Source: Mauremys mutica
Lineage: Eukaryota > Chordata > Testudines > Geoemydidae
Assembly: GCF_020497125.1 (NCBI RefSeq)
Contig: NC_059075.1
Location: forward strand, 56,811,321 to 56,875,320
Direction: 5' to 3'
DNA length: 64,000 nt
Shown: positions 32,991 to 44,450 of the stretch, one piece after another
How the letters are laid out: each line of letters starts with the position of its first letter
How positions within the stretch are numbered: position 1 is the first letter of the stretch
Program-made: the position numbers and the translations under genes
The notes under the pieces: model-generated
What the model was told of the DNA's origin: nothing
What the model saw: the letters and a program-made list of their open reading frames with translations, nothing else
The model's database searches: none

Positions 32991-33441
32991 TACTATCCCT
33001 ACTCTAAACTAATCCTGTAACTATTTGTAGCAAGCTTTTTAACTGCACAATGGAAAAAGAGCTGACTACTCTGAGCCAAAGGGAGAGGTTAAGGTGTTGT
33101 GAGTGCAGCAGGTATTGGATAGAGAGGAAGTGGGGGACTGTCAGAAGTGGCCAGGTATTTTTGTCCTCTGTCAACAGACTGTTGGGCTTAGGGGAAGAGT
33201 GCACAGACCCTAACCCAGTTCTGTGCAAAAAGATTCTATGGCAATAGAGCCAGGCACACACTTCCTACCAGGTGGCTCTGTACAGGCTACATCATGAAAG
33301 TGAAACCCAGGTACAACTCTATTTAAATAGTTTAGGTAGAGAGGAGACATTCTCCTGCCCTCCTCCCATAATACTGCTTCTCACCACAAAACACACCTCT
33401 ACCTGAGTCACTTAGCATCTCCTTCACCAGCTATTCACCAC
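32991..33441. other. FMN1 intron, nothing recognised
   Basis: Unassigned sequence between the hAT fragment and the next MITE. Confidence 0.35.
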
Positions 33442-33444
33442 TTA

Positions 33445-33721
33445 GGGTACGTCTACACAGGGATAAAAAACCCATGGCTGGCCCTGGTCAGCTGCTTCAG
33501 GCTTGTGGGGCTCAGGCTCCAGACTGAAAAGTCACAGTGTAGGTGTTCAGGCTTGGGCTGAGTCCTGAGCTCTGGGACCCTGCTGTGGTGGAGAGTCCCA
33601 GAGCTCAGACTCCAGCCTGAGCCCAAATGGGGACACAGCCATTTTTAGCCCTGCTGCCAAGTCCGAGACATGGGCCAGCCATGGTTGTGCCACAGGTTTT
33701 TTATCCTGTGCAGACATATTC
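33445..33721. mobile_element. Harbinger-type MITE, 277 bp
   Basis: Left end GGGTACGTCTACACAGGGAT pairs with right end ATCCTGTGCAGACATATTC, and TTA flanks both sides (33442-33444, 33722-33724). Subterminal AAAAAACCCATGGCTGGCCC pairs with GGGCCAGCCATGG, and the interior pairs AGCTCTGGGACC with GTCCCAGAGCTC. Confidence 0.82.
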
Positions 33722-34195
33722 TTAAGAGAAGGCAGCTATGCTAGAAGGCTGGATCCAGAAGGGATTTAGACATTGCAACACTAGGCACTTTTTTTGGGTG
33801 CCTAGAAAATCACTGGAACAACAATGGAATCCATAAAGTCTGAATTTATGTGCCTAGGCTCCCCACACAATGAATTCGGAGAGACAGGAACCCCAGAATG
33901 CAATCCACAAAATCCAGCATGCTTCGCAGGGAGCCACCAAAACTTAGCCAATGGGAGATGCTGACAAGAGGAATGTGTCCTAAACCCACACCTGTCTCAT
34001 GGACTTAGATGACTAAGTCTAGGCTGCAAGGAGGTGCCTATCTCTGCTTGCACTTTGTGTAGCTGGGAACCCCTCTTCTAGACTCTGGCATCTTAGGTGC
34101 CTACGTAGTTTATTGTGATAATTAGGTAAGCAGGCACCTAACTCCATACAAAACGGGGAGAAGGTGGTTAAGGCTAAGGCCTCCCTTACAATCTT

Positions 34196-34256
34196 TAGCC
34201 CAGTGGTTAGGGAACTCACCTGAGATGTAGGAGGCCTTAGTTCAATTCCCCCCTCT
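34196..34256 (+). repeat. tRNA-like A-box/B-box module inside the composite repeat
   Basis: TAGCCCAGTGGTTAGG resembles a Pol III A box, and AGTTCAATTCC about 43 bases later resembles a B box. Spacing fits a tRNA-derived head, but no cloverleaf with paired acceptor ends is visible and no separate SINE tail follows. Confidence 0.4.
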
Positions 34257-34684
34257 GCTTGATGAGAAGGGATTAAAACAGGGGCTCCCATCTCTTGGGA
34301 GGCAGGAATGTTCTAGCCACTGGAATAGTCTGATATGGGTCTCTCCATATATCTCTTGTTGAAACATTCCACTTCATTAAAGAACTGCATTTAATTGGGC
34401 CAGAGAGAGTGAGAATCACTCTGTAGTTCACTGGCTAAGGCAGTCACCCAAAAGATGGGAAATCCCTTGCCATATCATGGGTAGGTATCCTAACCACTGG
34501 GCTAAAAGTTACAAAGGAAGCTGCTTCTTCCTCTTCCTCTGTCCCTTCCCCAGGCCATTTTGTGTGGCGTTAGGCTCAGAGCATGCCTACTGGACCAGGC
34601 CACAAGGAGGCAATCCTCCACCTATCTTCCCCCAATTTGTGGATCACACTGGGGCTTAGATGTGAGACAGGCATCTCAACACCT

Positions 34685-34956
34685 GGAGCTTGTCTACACT
34701 GAAAGCTTACATTGGTGTCACTATGTCTCTTAAGGGTGCGAAAAATCCACATCCCTGAGAGGCACAGTTAGGCCAACCTAACTGTTGGTGCATACAGCGC
34801 TAGGTCGATGGAAGAATTCTTCCTTCAACCTAGCTACCACCATTTGGGAAGGTGGTTTAACTAAAGCAATAGGAAAACCCCTCTCATCGCTGTAGTGATT
34901 GTCTACACTGAAGTGACAGTGACACCGGTGTAGCATTATAAGTGTGGACATACCCC
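34685..34956. mobile_element. Harbinger-type MITE nested in composite repeat
   Basis: Left end GAGCTTGTCTACACTG pairs with right end AGTGTGGACATACCCC. Interior blocks GTTAGGCCAACCTAAC and GGTCGATGGAAGAATTCTTCC are short palindromes. The flanking triplets are CTG and TAG, so the TTA target is not preserved. Confidence 0.6.
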
Positions 34957-35063
34957 TAGAGTGAGGCAGCAGTGTGAGTGCCCAAAGGCAGAAACTTAGG
35001 CACCATGTGAGTTCAGGCACCACAGGGTTAGATGGCAGCTGGGAGGGTGTTTTGTGTATTGCA

Positions 35064-35266
35064 AGTATCAGAGGGGTAGCCATGTTTGCTGCTTTTACAG
35101 ATCCAGACTAAGAGTCCTGTGGCACCTTATAGACTAACAGACGTATTGGAGCATGAACTTTCGTGGGTGAATGCATACATCTGATGACGTGGGTATTCAC
35201 CCACGAAAGCTCATGCTCCAATACGTCTGTTAGTCTATAAGGTGCCACAGGACTCTTTGCTGCTTC
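35064..35266. mobile_element. Palindromic fold-back repeat with a 25-bp micro-inversion
   Basis: Two head-to-head arms of 62 bases (35111-35172 and 35195-35256) differ at one position and enclose a 22-base spacer. TGTATTGCA flanks the unit exactly (35055-35063, 35267-35275). Compared with the simple copy at 14379-14506, the block 35086-35110 is exactly inverted: TTGCTGCTTTTACAGATCC starts here where its complement is expected. Beyond it the copy resumes collinearly (GGGGTAGCC). Confidence 0.88.
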
Positions 35267-35325
35267 TGTATTGCAGTAGTGCTTAAAACTGGGACTGAGG
35301 TGCCTAAAAGTCCCTTTATGGATCT

Positions 35326-37489
35326 GCCTGAAGTCTTTTCCCTTTCCCCCAGGCCTGGAGGGATCAACCCTCACTCCCATCCCTAAGAAAAAAATGCTAG
35401 AAGTCAGTACTGGTGGGGAGTGAGGGTGAGGTTGAGGGAAGGAGACATGATAACAGAGTGGGATTGCATGCTCAGGGCACAGTCCCATAATCAGAAATTA
35501 ATCACTTTGGTTACAGAATATTCTAATTATATTGTGCTTCCTTCTGTCATTTTAAACACGTGTACCAACAGATTCATTGTATGGTATGAATCCTAATAAT
35601 TTAGATCCGATTTTTTTTTAATTTGGCAGGTTTACTATTTTTACTCCATGTAAGTCAGCATTCAGTGGTATGGTTATTTTTTTACATCAGCCAAAGTTAC
35701 TCAACCACTTTGATTTATCATGGACCATCTCTAGTTTTCAACCAACCTAAGAAATACAGTGTGTGTATTAATTAACTGATGCTAGTTAACTGTGTATGAC
35801 TTGGCAAGCTTATGCAGTATGTTCTTAAATAAAATTTTATGTAGGTTCCTTTAATCCTTTTTACTAATAATCTACTTCACTGTTGACAAGTACAATATGA
35901 AGGACAGTGAATATAGTGAATAACTGCTAGAGGTTGACAGTTCCGATACTACAACAAACAAGAAATGTTCAAATTAAAATGTCTGGTGCTTATGAAAATG
36001 TAAAGTTCTTGAAATCTGGTTTAAATGTGCATTCAAACTAATGAATGGGAAACAATTATTTAAAAAAACATTTACAAGTATTTCAAGTGCAATTGAGCAA
36101 CTTTTTATGAGTACACATCTGAAGGCAGTAGGATTTAAAAACAGAAAGTAGGAAGAGGAATTAGAATATTCTCTTTGCATTTTTATACTGTTAAATTTAA
36201 ATATACTGGGTTTTAAAAACCCAGCATGATAGACACAAACCAATAGGATGCCCACTAAGGAAGTGGATGTTATTGTATTGTTACAAATGGAGAAACCCAG
36301 TTTTGCTAATGAGACAAAGGGAGATTTTATACTTCACATGGGATTCATCCAACTTCAGAAGGCATTCACTTTTCTTTTACAGAACACAGTACTTAATACA
36401 CAATACTTAGAAGACGTACACTAACAACAGGACACAGAGGTGCTCAGAAATAACAGTGGGATCAGTTACAGAAAAAGATTATTGTTACTTCACACCAGAA
36501 AAGTAAAACAAAAATATCAAATGAAATCAACAAATTAAACTCATTCTGAATTACCTAATGGATATTTTTTATGAGGAGATACTGGAAGAAAAAGAACCTG
36601 CAAGATAACCTGTATTTCTAGTGCTGCCTGTGGAAAGACTTGATTTTCTTCAGTATTCTTCTTCTTATTATTTATTATGTGTACCATTGAGTTAGGTACT
36701 ATACAAACAGGAAGATACAGGCCCTACTCTAGAAAGCTTCCTAGCTAAGACTAGACTCTACTAGTGAATACAACAAACATTAGAGAAAACTTACAATACC
36801 TGATTTTTTAAAACTTTTATTTTTGTTTGTTTGTTTCTGAGAGGTTCCCATTCAGATACTGACCAGATCCAACTATGTATAATGTTTCAGATTTGACTAG
36901 ATCACACCTAAACTTGAGATAGCTGCAGATTATTTCATGTAATAACCCTCACCATTCCTATGCAAATAGTTCCTATCGTATGGCTTCAAATGTAAGATTT
37001 AAAAAAAAATGAGAAATTTACTTACAGGTTCTTAATACTTGTTTTTCTGCTGTTCACTATTTGATTAATTCTCTTTGGATAATTTACTGAATTGAAACTA
37101 AGTTTTTAAACTCAAACTAGAACAGCTAGCATTGAAATTACATATCAGTTCTTCATCATATCTACATTATATGTCTTGAATGTATTCTGGCCTATCAGAC
37201 TAATACATTCAGACCATTCTTCAGTGATGTAAGCTAAAAAAAAAAAGTTATCCAGTCACGAATCATCTTATTTAGAAAACAAAATCTGACTTTTAAACAA
37301 TACTTTTCGGAGGGGGTGGGAAGTAAATGTTAATAAATGTTACTGCGTTTATGAGCAAGAAAGCATTGATCAATTTGCAACTGAGCATAACAATTTCTCC
37401 CTGACATTTGGGAAAATGTGATATGCCGCACACAACTGGGAGAATTATTTTAGGTATGCAAAACTGTGTGGACAAACAACTATTTTTAC
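35326..37489. other. FMN1 intron, mostly unrecognised
   Basis: AT-rich intron. At about 36645-36750 there is an L2/MIR-like 3' fragment (GGTACTATACAAACAGGAAG, CTAGAAAGCTTCC). No exon recognised. Confidence 0.4.
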
Positions 37490-37785
37490 ACAGGTATAAG
37501 AAGATCCAGTGGCTATAAGCTGAAGCTACACAAATTCAGACTAGAAATAAGGCACACACTTTTAACTGTGAGAGTAATTAACCCTTGAAAGAATTTATTA
37601 AAGGTTGTGGTGGATTTTCCATCACTGGCAACTTGTTAATCAAGATTGGTTATTTTTAAAAAAAGACATGTTGTAGTTCAAACAGTAATGATTTTGGGGA
37701 AGTTCTATGGCTTGTGTTATACAGGATTTCAGACTAGACGATCACAGGGGTCCCTTCTGGTCTTTGAACTGTTGGATTTTCAGTT
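37490..37785 (+). mobile_element. CR1-type LINE 3' end
   Basis: Plus-oriented 3' part: AAGATCCAGTGGCTATAAGC, CAAATTCAGACTAGAAATAAGG, GGTGGATTTTCCATCACTGG, then the terminal TTCAGACTAGACGATCACAG and GGTCCCTTCTGGTC. This is the sense version of the termini seen in reverse at 17205 and 54693. Confidence 0.82.
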
Positions 37786-40700
37786 ACTCTTGATGCTTCA
37801 GTTGAAGATAATTCTACTTATTTGGCTGTAGTTGTAGGTTTAAAATGGATTTTTTAAATAACTGAAATCTTTCTCAAATAGTTACGATCTCTGCCGATTA
37901 AAAACACATTTGAAGTATAAAATAACAGTTATAATTGATCTGTCCCATTTGTGAGAGAAAGCATACTCTAATGAATTAGGCACACAACTGTAGGCAGAAG
38001 GACCTGGGTTCTAATTCTGTTTGCCCTCTGCCTGATTATTTGGCTTTGTCTACATAAAAAATATTGCACACATTTTTAACATCAGTCTTCAAAATAGTTT
38101 AATTGCTAGTATAAACAAACTGAAACTGTTCAAAACTATTTTTAGACTTGCCTCTACCAGGTTTAAACTATGCTTTTCTGAATCGGTTTTGAAAACAGTT
38201 TCATTTCATCTGCCCTAATACATAAACTGTTTTTAAAAACAAGTGCAGCTGCACCTGATATAAAAAACGTGTACAATTTTTTCTCTTATTAACAGTCTCT
38301 CCACAACCTTGGACAAGTTGCTTTAATTTCTCTAACATAGTTTCACTATCCATATGATGGAATTAACATCACTTACCTTCCTAAACAAAAAGGGTGTTGT
38401 GGGAACTAATGACTACTTGTTGAACATGTACAACACTATAAAACTGTTCAGTGTTCTTAATATTACCAAAGAATAGTGGTTACCTGTATACATTACACCA
38501 ATATACACTCTGTATACATCGCAGAACACATTCAAACAATACGCATTAGAGAAAGTGTTTATTATCAGAGGTAATAAAAAAGAAACTAAGAAATTATGCT
38601 TTGTTTTAAACGTGATAATGCTGTCTATAAATTTGCCGGAAGAAGTGTTTAAGGTCAGTTTACTAGAACTTTAGAGCCATGAGCTACTGAGCTAGTTATT
38701 CTATGATGTTCATTCATTATTCTGATATCTTTTAACATAAATAGCTCCCTTCTTGAAAAAGATTATCTCAAGAAAGAAAAAATGCATATAATGTATTTAC
38801 TCAACTTCCTGTCTAAAAGATTTTTCTTTAAATTAGAGGTTTTCTTTAACTGGTGCTTGTATTGATATTCTGAAAAATATCTTTTTAAATATAATGAAGG
38901 CTATTTATTCAGTTAACTTGAACACAGAATGATCCTCACTTCTGTAAAATCAGGACTAACGTTAGAATCCTGTATTTCTCTATTCCCATATTCTGCAGCT
39001 ATTAAAATTAATTGTATAGTAAGAGTCAGAATCAAATTCTGCAAACTCTTCTTTCACTTAAATTGGTTAAAACTGCACTCTGTTGAAATGCAAGTAAGCC
39101 GGCATTAATCAACTACTCCCTCTTCTTGTGATTCCAGAAAGTAAATAGTTTTTAAAGCCTGTTAGTACTTAAGGATAATAGAAACATATTCAACCTTTAA
39201 TTTTGTTAACGTATCAAATACATAATGCTGTGGTCTAATTCCAATGTGATTATGTAGATTAATTTCTTTGAGATGATTAAGTGTATCCAAACAGTTTACA
39301 GAACTGGAAAATTAGTTCTAATCCCTTTAAAACAAAATAAGGTTAAAATCGATCTGTTCTCTGTATGGGAAAATAAACGAGGCAGATTTAATATAACTGC
39401 AATCTTCTGTTGTAAGCATAAGTGAAAACTTTAAGGATCAGCACATTCTTATAGCAAGGGTGATACATTCAAATGCATGATGAATTATTGTTAGTATCAA
39501 TAGAAACAGGTCTTCTCTAAAACATAAGGTAGATGTAAATATCCAAATAATAAGTTAATTGGAAGACAGAGGCAACAGTCAATCTGATGGGTAAAGAATG
39601 GGTAATTGTACAAATGGAATTAAACTAATTTCAGAAAAGCTTGTGAAACTAGTGGCTTGAAATGTTTTAGAAGAGAAAAACCATACCGTTACCTCCTCCT
39701 GTGGGATGATAACAATGATTTATGAAGCTGAAGTCATTTCTGCTGATTGAGCTTAGTAAAGATTGGTTTCACATGATCAGCTAAAATACAGCGATGCGAG
39801 ATGTGTAGTGGCCCCACATGTTTGAACACACTAGGACATGCTCTTCTAGGTGATCCAAGGAATAGGGGTTTAAAACCTACTGCTTTCCTTTTCATGCATT
39901 TTCCCCTCATTAGGACACACTCCTTTTGCAAAGTAAGCCACTTCTGGTGGTCGGGAGCAGAGGCTCATTGTAAACGCACAGCAGGATAGTGGCAAAGCTG
40001 AGATTAATTCTCCATAGATTTATATAGACCTTTCTCACTGTTGATTGCTTGTACTGTTTCAAAGGTGCTTATGTTGCCTTTTTTTATTGCTGGTTACTGA
40101 CTTTATTCCGGCATATGGTGGTTGGCGCCATGACATAAAGTGAACATTTTATACCAGAATTAAAGTGGATATTTGACAGTTTCTGTCAGAAAGTTCAGAG
40201 CAAAGAATTTGTGAGACAAGATTTATTGCATATTTTATATGGGACACATCTGTTTCTTTGCTAGGTTTTTGTATAAATAAAAAAAAGCTCTGAAGGTTCT
40301 TTAAGAAACAAAGACTGTCGATAAAAAGCATGAATGGAAAAACTACATTATTGAGAAGAAGCATTTGACCTTCTGAAAATGTGCTGCTTGGCAGCTTTAC
40401 AGTTACCCACCTCCACAACTTTTTGTTCTGCCATGCAGAGGAAAGAAGTGACACCATAAAATATTTGTAACATTGGATTTGGTAAGCAATTTTGCCATTA
40501 GATAAGTTAAATAACCAATTTAAAAATAAAATTGAATCTAAGAGTTTATATTGCATTTTTATATTTAAAACTAGGGCAACCATAAAGTGAAATCTTATTT
40601 TTATAAATTTTAATCTAGTGCTGGTGAAATGTGCCAAATGGGCAGTCTTTGAGGTAGAAGTCTTCTATATATCCACAGAACAGGAATGCTGCAAATGTCT

Positions 40701-42516
40701 CTACATTGCCCTGCTTACAAGTCTCAGGGCTGACATGGAGGGATCATCTCTAAAGGTGAGAACTGATCAAGTGAATTCAGAAAGTGAATTCAGAAAAATT
40801 TCAGAAAAATTCTGATTTGGAGAAGATTTAGCTAATTCAGATTTAGATAAGCAATTGCGAATTCACAAAAGACTGAGCATATCTAGCAGTACAAGTTGTG
40901 TTACTATGTCAGTTGCAGATATTGGTACTGTTCAGATATTCCTCAAAATTAAGCATGTGAATATCAGATGATGGAAAAATATATAAAACAAAAAGTTGTA
41001 ATACTGTATTATATCCAAAATCCCGCCCCCCAAGTAACTGTTGTCTCCATATTCCTTGATTTGTTAGCCTTTCTGCTGAGACTGTCAAATGTTTTGATAA
41101 ATATTGTACTCATACTAGAATCCTTATTAAGAAAAGCTTTTCATATTATTTACACAGCAGAAACAGAAATTACTTCAGAAAAAGTCTGCATTGTAAATTA
41201 GGTTTTGATTCTGTGGGTATCCTATTTATAAAGGCCAATATCTACTATGAAGTGTTAGGGATGAGTCTGAGAAATGCACAAGAAAGGTAAATTAAAAAAA
41301 ATAAATCTAAATATTCTTTTGTCCAAATAACTTATTTATATTTCATCAAATAAATAATATTTTCTTTAAATAGGAAAAAAGCAATATTTTTAAACTTCCT
41401 TTTTTCAGATACTATGATAACATAATACTTGGCACTTATACAATACCTTTCACCTGTAGATATCAATATATTTTGCAAATGTGGACCAGTATTATTATCA
41501 TCCTCATTTTACTGATCAAGAAAGGGAGGAAGAGACAGGCTGAGTTACTTGCCCAAGGTCACACAGCAAGTCAATGGCAAAGTTTTAACCAGAATCCAGG
41601 TCTGTCTCTTGACTCCGGAGTCTAGCACCCTATTCACTGAACCTCACTTTCACCATAGAAATGCCTATACATTAAATAAGGACATTTTTGTATATATACA
41701 CAAAAGCTTTTATGTGTCTTATATAGTTTCTACTTAAAGATTTGCCTACAAAGAATGGTATGATGTAAGATCACCTCTATCAAGCGCAATATCATTGAGA
41801 AATACTCAAGATAGTCTGATGAAAGAATCATTATAATGATGTATTTACAGTATTGTTTCCAGACTTAAAATAAACCCCTTTTCTATTAAAAATTGTGACT
41901 GTTTATAGTTTCATTCAATACTGAGTATCACTGTTTATAATCCTAATTTATAACATCTATTTTTCAAATCTTTTATACAATATATTTTTAAACAAAAGAG
42001 GAAAGCGGCTAATTGCAAGGAAAAAATGCTGTGGTTTGAAACAATGTTCTAAAAGAAAATGCAGCTAAGTCACACATATGTCAAAGCAAGATGGCAGCTA
42101 TGAATAAATCATGTTTGAAGAGATGACAAATTAAAAAAAAAAGTATCCTTTGTCTGAGTTTTTTTTTTACCTGCTATGTTTATAAGCAATATCTAGTCAC
42201 ATTCCAACTTCAAGGCACACTTCTCCAACCTCTTCTTCACTAATACAACACACAGAGCACAGTATACATAAAAAAACCCCAAACAAACAATACCGTACAC
42301 TGCACATATAATTCTCCCTCTGAGTAGAGGATGAGAGAAAGAACAGACCACACAAGACAGATGTTAGTCATGTTGCCTGATGCATTGCTGAAAGGTGCTC
42401 AGATACTACTATGATGGCCTAGGATTAGTAGAATTGTAAGATTATTGAAAAAAGTTCCTGCTTGCTTACTTTGTGCATTGGATACTACCTTGAGAATAGT
42501 CAGATTCACTGTTTCC
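37786..42516. other. FMN1 intron with an old SINE split by a MITE
   Basis: About 37985-38041 and 38291-38460 read like the two halves of a reverse-oriented MIR-type SINE (GGACCTGGGTTCTAATTC, then CCTTGGACAAGTTGCTT). About 250 bp of TTTGGCTTTGTCTACATAA-type Harbinger MITE separates them. The rest, apart from the MIR at 41425, is unassigned AT-rich intron. Confidence 0.45.
41425..41650 (+). mobile_element. MIR-type SINE
   Basis: Plus-strand core is clear: CTCATTTTACTGATCAAG, then GAGTTACTTGCCCAAGGTC, ACACAGCAAGTCAATGGC and CCAGAATCCAGGTCTG. This matches the MIR/CORE-SINE body, an amniote-wide ancient family. Confidence 0.85.
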
Positions 42517-42527
42517 CCATTGTATAT

Positions 42528-42801
42528 TACAAGGAGTCCTTGTGGTACCTTAGAGACTAACAAATTTATTTGGGCATAAGCTTTCGCACTGACCCCCCAC
42601 TTGGTAAGGCAACTCCCATCTTTTCATGTGCTGTATATATATACTGCTTACTGTATTTTTCACTCCATGCATCTGATGAACTGGGTTTTAGCCAGTGAAA
42701 GCTTATACCCAAATAAATGTGTTAGTCTCTAAGGTGCCACAAGTACTTCTTGTTGTTTTTGCTAATACAGACTAACACGACTACCACTCTGAAACCTGTC
42801 A
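42528..42801. mobile_element. Fold-back repeat, older subfamily, full palindrome
   Basis: The left arm (GTGGTACCTTAGAGACTAAC, GGGCATAAGCTTTCGC) and right arm (GTGAAAGCTTATACCC, GTTAGTCTCTAAGGTGCCAC) are inverted copies around a spacer of about 110 bp. CCATTGTATAT flanks both sides (42517-42527 and 42802-42812). The right end GACTAACACGACTACCACTC is related to the end of the copy at 14379-14506. Confidence 0.85.
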
Positions 42802-43284
42802 CCATTGTATATAGTTAGTTTTTCCATTGTCTGTGTTTGTCTTTACGTAGCAACAAAGGAGACAATACTTCTATTTATAAAAAATGTGAGTTTAAAATCT
42901 CAAAAACTGGCAGAAGGCCTCAAGGCAGGTGTATAAATAGAACTAACTTTACCTTACTTTTGAATCTGACTGTATTTCAAATTGACAGAGTCCTTTAATT
43001 TAAATACATTACTTAAAATGTTTACTGTGATCTATAGACTGTGATGAACGAGGATAATTTATTCTGAAATCTCCTACATTCTATGGATATCCTAAAAAAG
43101 AGGCAGGTGGAGATTCTTCAAACAAACACAATATCTATAAAGGGTACTTACTCCTCTAATCACAATAATGGGAGTTGTATATAAACCTGGTGGTGAATAT
43201 ATTTCATAATAAAAAATTGAACAACTGAATTAGAAGCTCTTCATCAGTACTGCTTATGTTGCTTCTATGGCAGCAAAAGCACCA

Positions 43285-44450
43285 AAAACCAAAACAACCC
43301 AACAGCAACAACCACCTCCTCCCCCGCTTCCTCAAAAAAGCTCTCTCTTGCAGGATACTCACAGACTCAATCTGCCTCCACCTTCATTTTATTCCACATA
43401 TATAAATCCATTACAGGAGCTCATGAGATGGTATGGACTTTAATGCTAGCACTACGCAGATAACACAGCTCTGCAACTCCTTTGTTCCAAATACAGATAG
43501 TATAATCACCCAACTGTCTGGTGCCTGAACAAGATAAGCATATGAGTAAATAGATGAAACTCAATTCTGGCAAGACAGAAGTGGTGATAGCAGGGAAAGG
43601 AAAATCTTCTCAAGGAATTACCAAAACTGTCACACCACACTAAGTTGAGGGCATCTCCACCACCCAAATTGGAATGCCAGCCTGGGTTTCTTTACTAATC
43701 CTCAACTCCCAAATGGTGTCAGTATCATAGCAGAAATGTCTGCTTGCTATTTCTAATTTGCTGCTTTTCCACCCATACAGTTCAAAGTGCTTTACCAAGG
43801 ACAGTGTTATCTCCATTTCATTGAAGGGAAACTAAGTTACTTGCCCAAGGTCACAAAATGTGCCAATGACACAGCCAGGAACAGAACCCAAGTCTCTTGG
43901 CTCCCAGTCTATGCCCTGTCCACTGGCTTGGATTATCTTACAAAGACTGGGAGGCTGTGCCCTTTCCTGCTGAACAAAGAGTTTACCACCATGATCCATT
44001 CATCACCTCAGAGTTCAGTCACTGAAACACAGCACCTCGGGCTGATCTTAAATATTGTGAAGATACTTCAGATGGTCCAATACTCAGCAGGCTATTCCTG
44101 CAGAACACAGAGTGGTGAAAATCATCATTCCAATGCTCCAAAGGTTCTCTGTTCATTACTAACTGATTGGGATCTTCAAGGCCTTCAGTGGCTATCTAAG
44201 AGATCTCCTCTCTCTCCATGACCATGATCTGCCATAACAGCTACAGTCAACAGGAACAATGACGTTAACAGTGACAAAGATGAGACAAGACTGGGCTGGT
44301 CCCCCTCAGCAGCTAAGCCTATGATTGTGGAACTCTTCTACCAGACCTCAAGATGGCCATAAATCTTATCATGTTCAGAGCAAGATGTACCTTCTATCTC
44401 TTGAGATGGCTTTCACCAACAGCAAGCTAAGAACAGTTCAGTCCAGAAAG
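43285..44450 (+). mobile_element. L2-type LINE, ORF2 remnant, split by a MIR
   Basis: Plus-strand frames keep L2-like reverse transcriptase text. HYADNTALQLLC lies at about 43450 (a decayed YADD box), followed by CLNKI and then NSILARQKW. After a MIR-like insert at about 43765-43935 the C-terminal part resumes near 44040 (VQYSAG-like, then HHSNAP). Many stops; dead copy. Confidence 0.7.
43765..43935 (+). mobile_element. MIR-type SINE nested in L2
   Basis: Core TCCATTTCATTGAAGGGAAAC, TTACTTGCCCAAGGTCAC, GAACAGAACCCAAGTCTC and GGCTCCCAGTCTATGCCC. It interrupts the surrounding L2 reading text. Confidence 0.78.

Larger units (their letters stand above)
33750..35325. mobile_element. 1.6-kb composite repeat with TTAGGTGCCTA ends, hosting two inserts
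   Basis: Left edge GGATCCAGAAGGGATTTAG pairs with right edge AAGTCCCTTTATGGATCT. Both subterminal zones hold AGGTGCCTA motifs. The middle contains GTGGTTAGGGAACTCACC-type cloverleaf-like modules, one with Pol III-like boxes (34196-34249). A Harbinger MITE (34685-34956) and a fold-back element (35064-35266) are nested in it. No transposase ORF. The family resembles 23690-24260. Confidence 0.55.

Noticed and set aside
37019..37075. Possible extra minus-strand exon with donor GTAAGT
   Set aside because: The donor is good but the upstream AG lacks a pyrimidine tract and the peptide (NSRKTSIKN) does not fit FMN1.
40149..40637. 162-codon minus-strand frame on the FMN1 strand
   Set aside because: Low-complexity hydrophobic translation of AT-rich DNA, no formin similarity and no splice sites around it.
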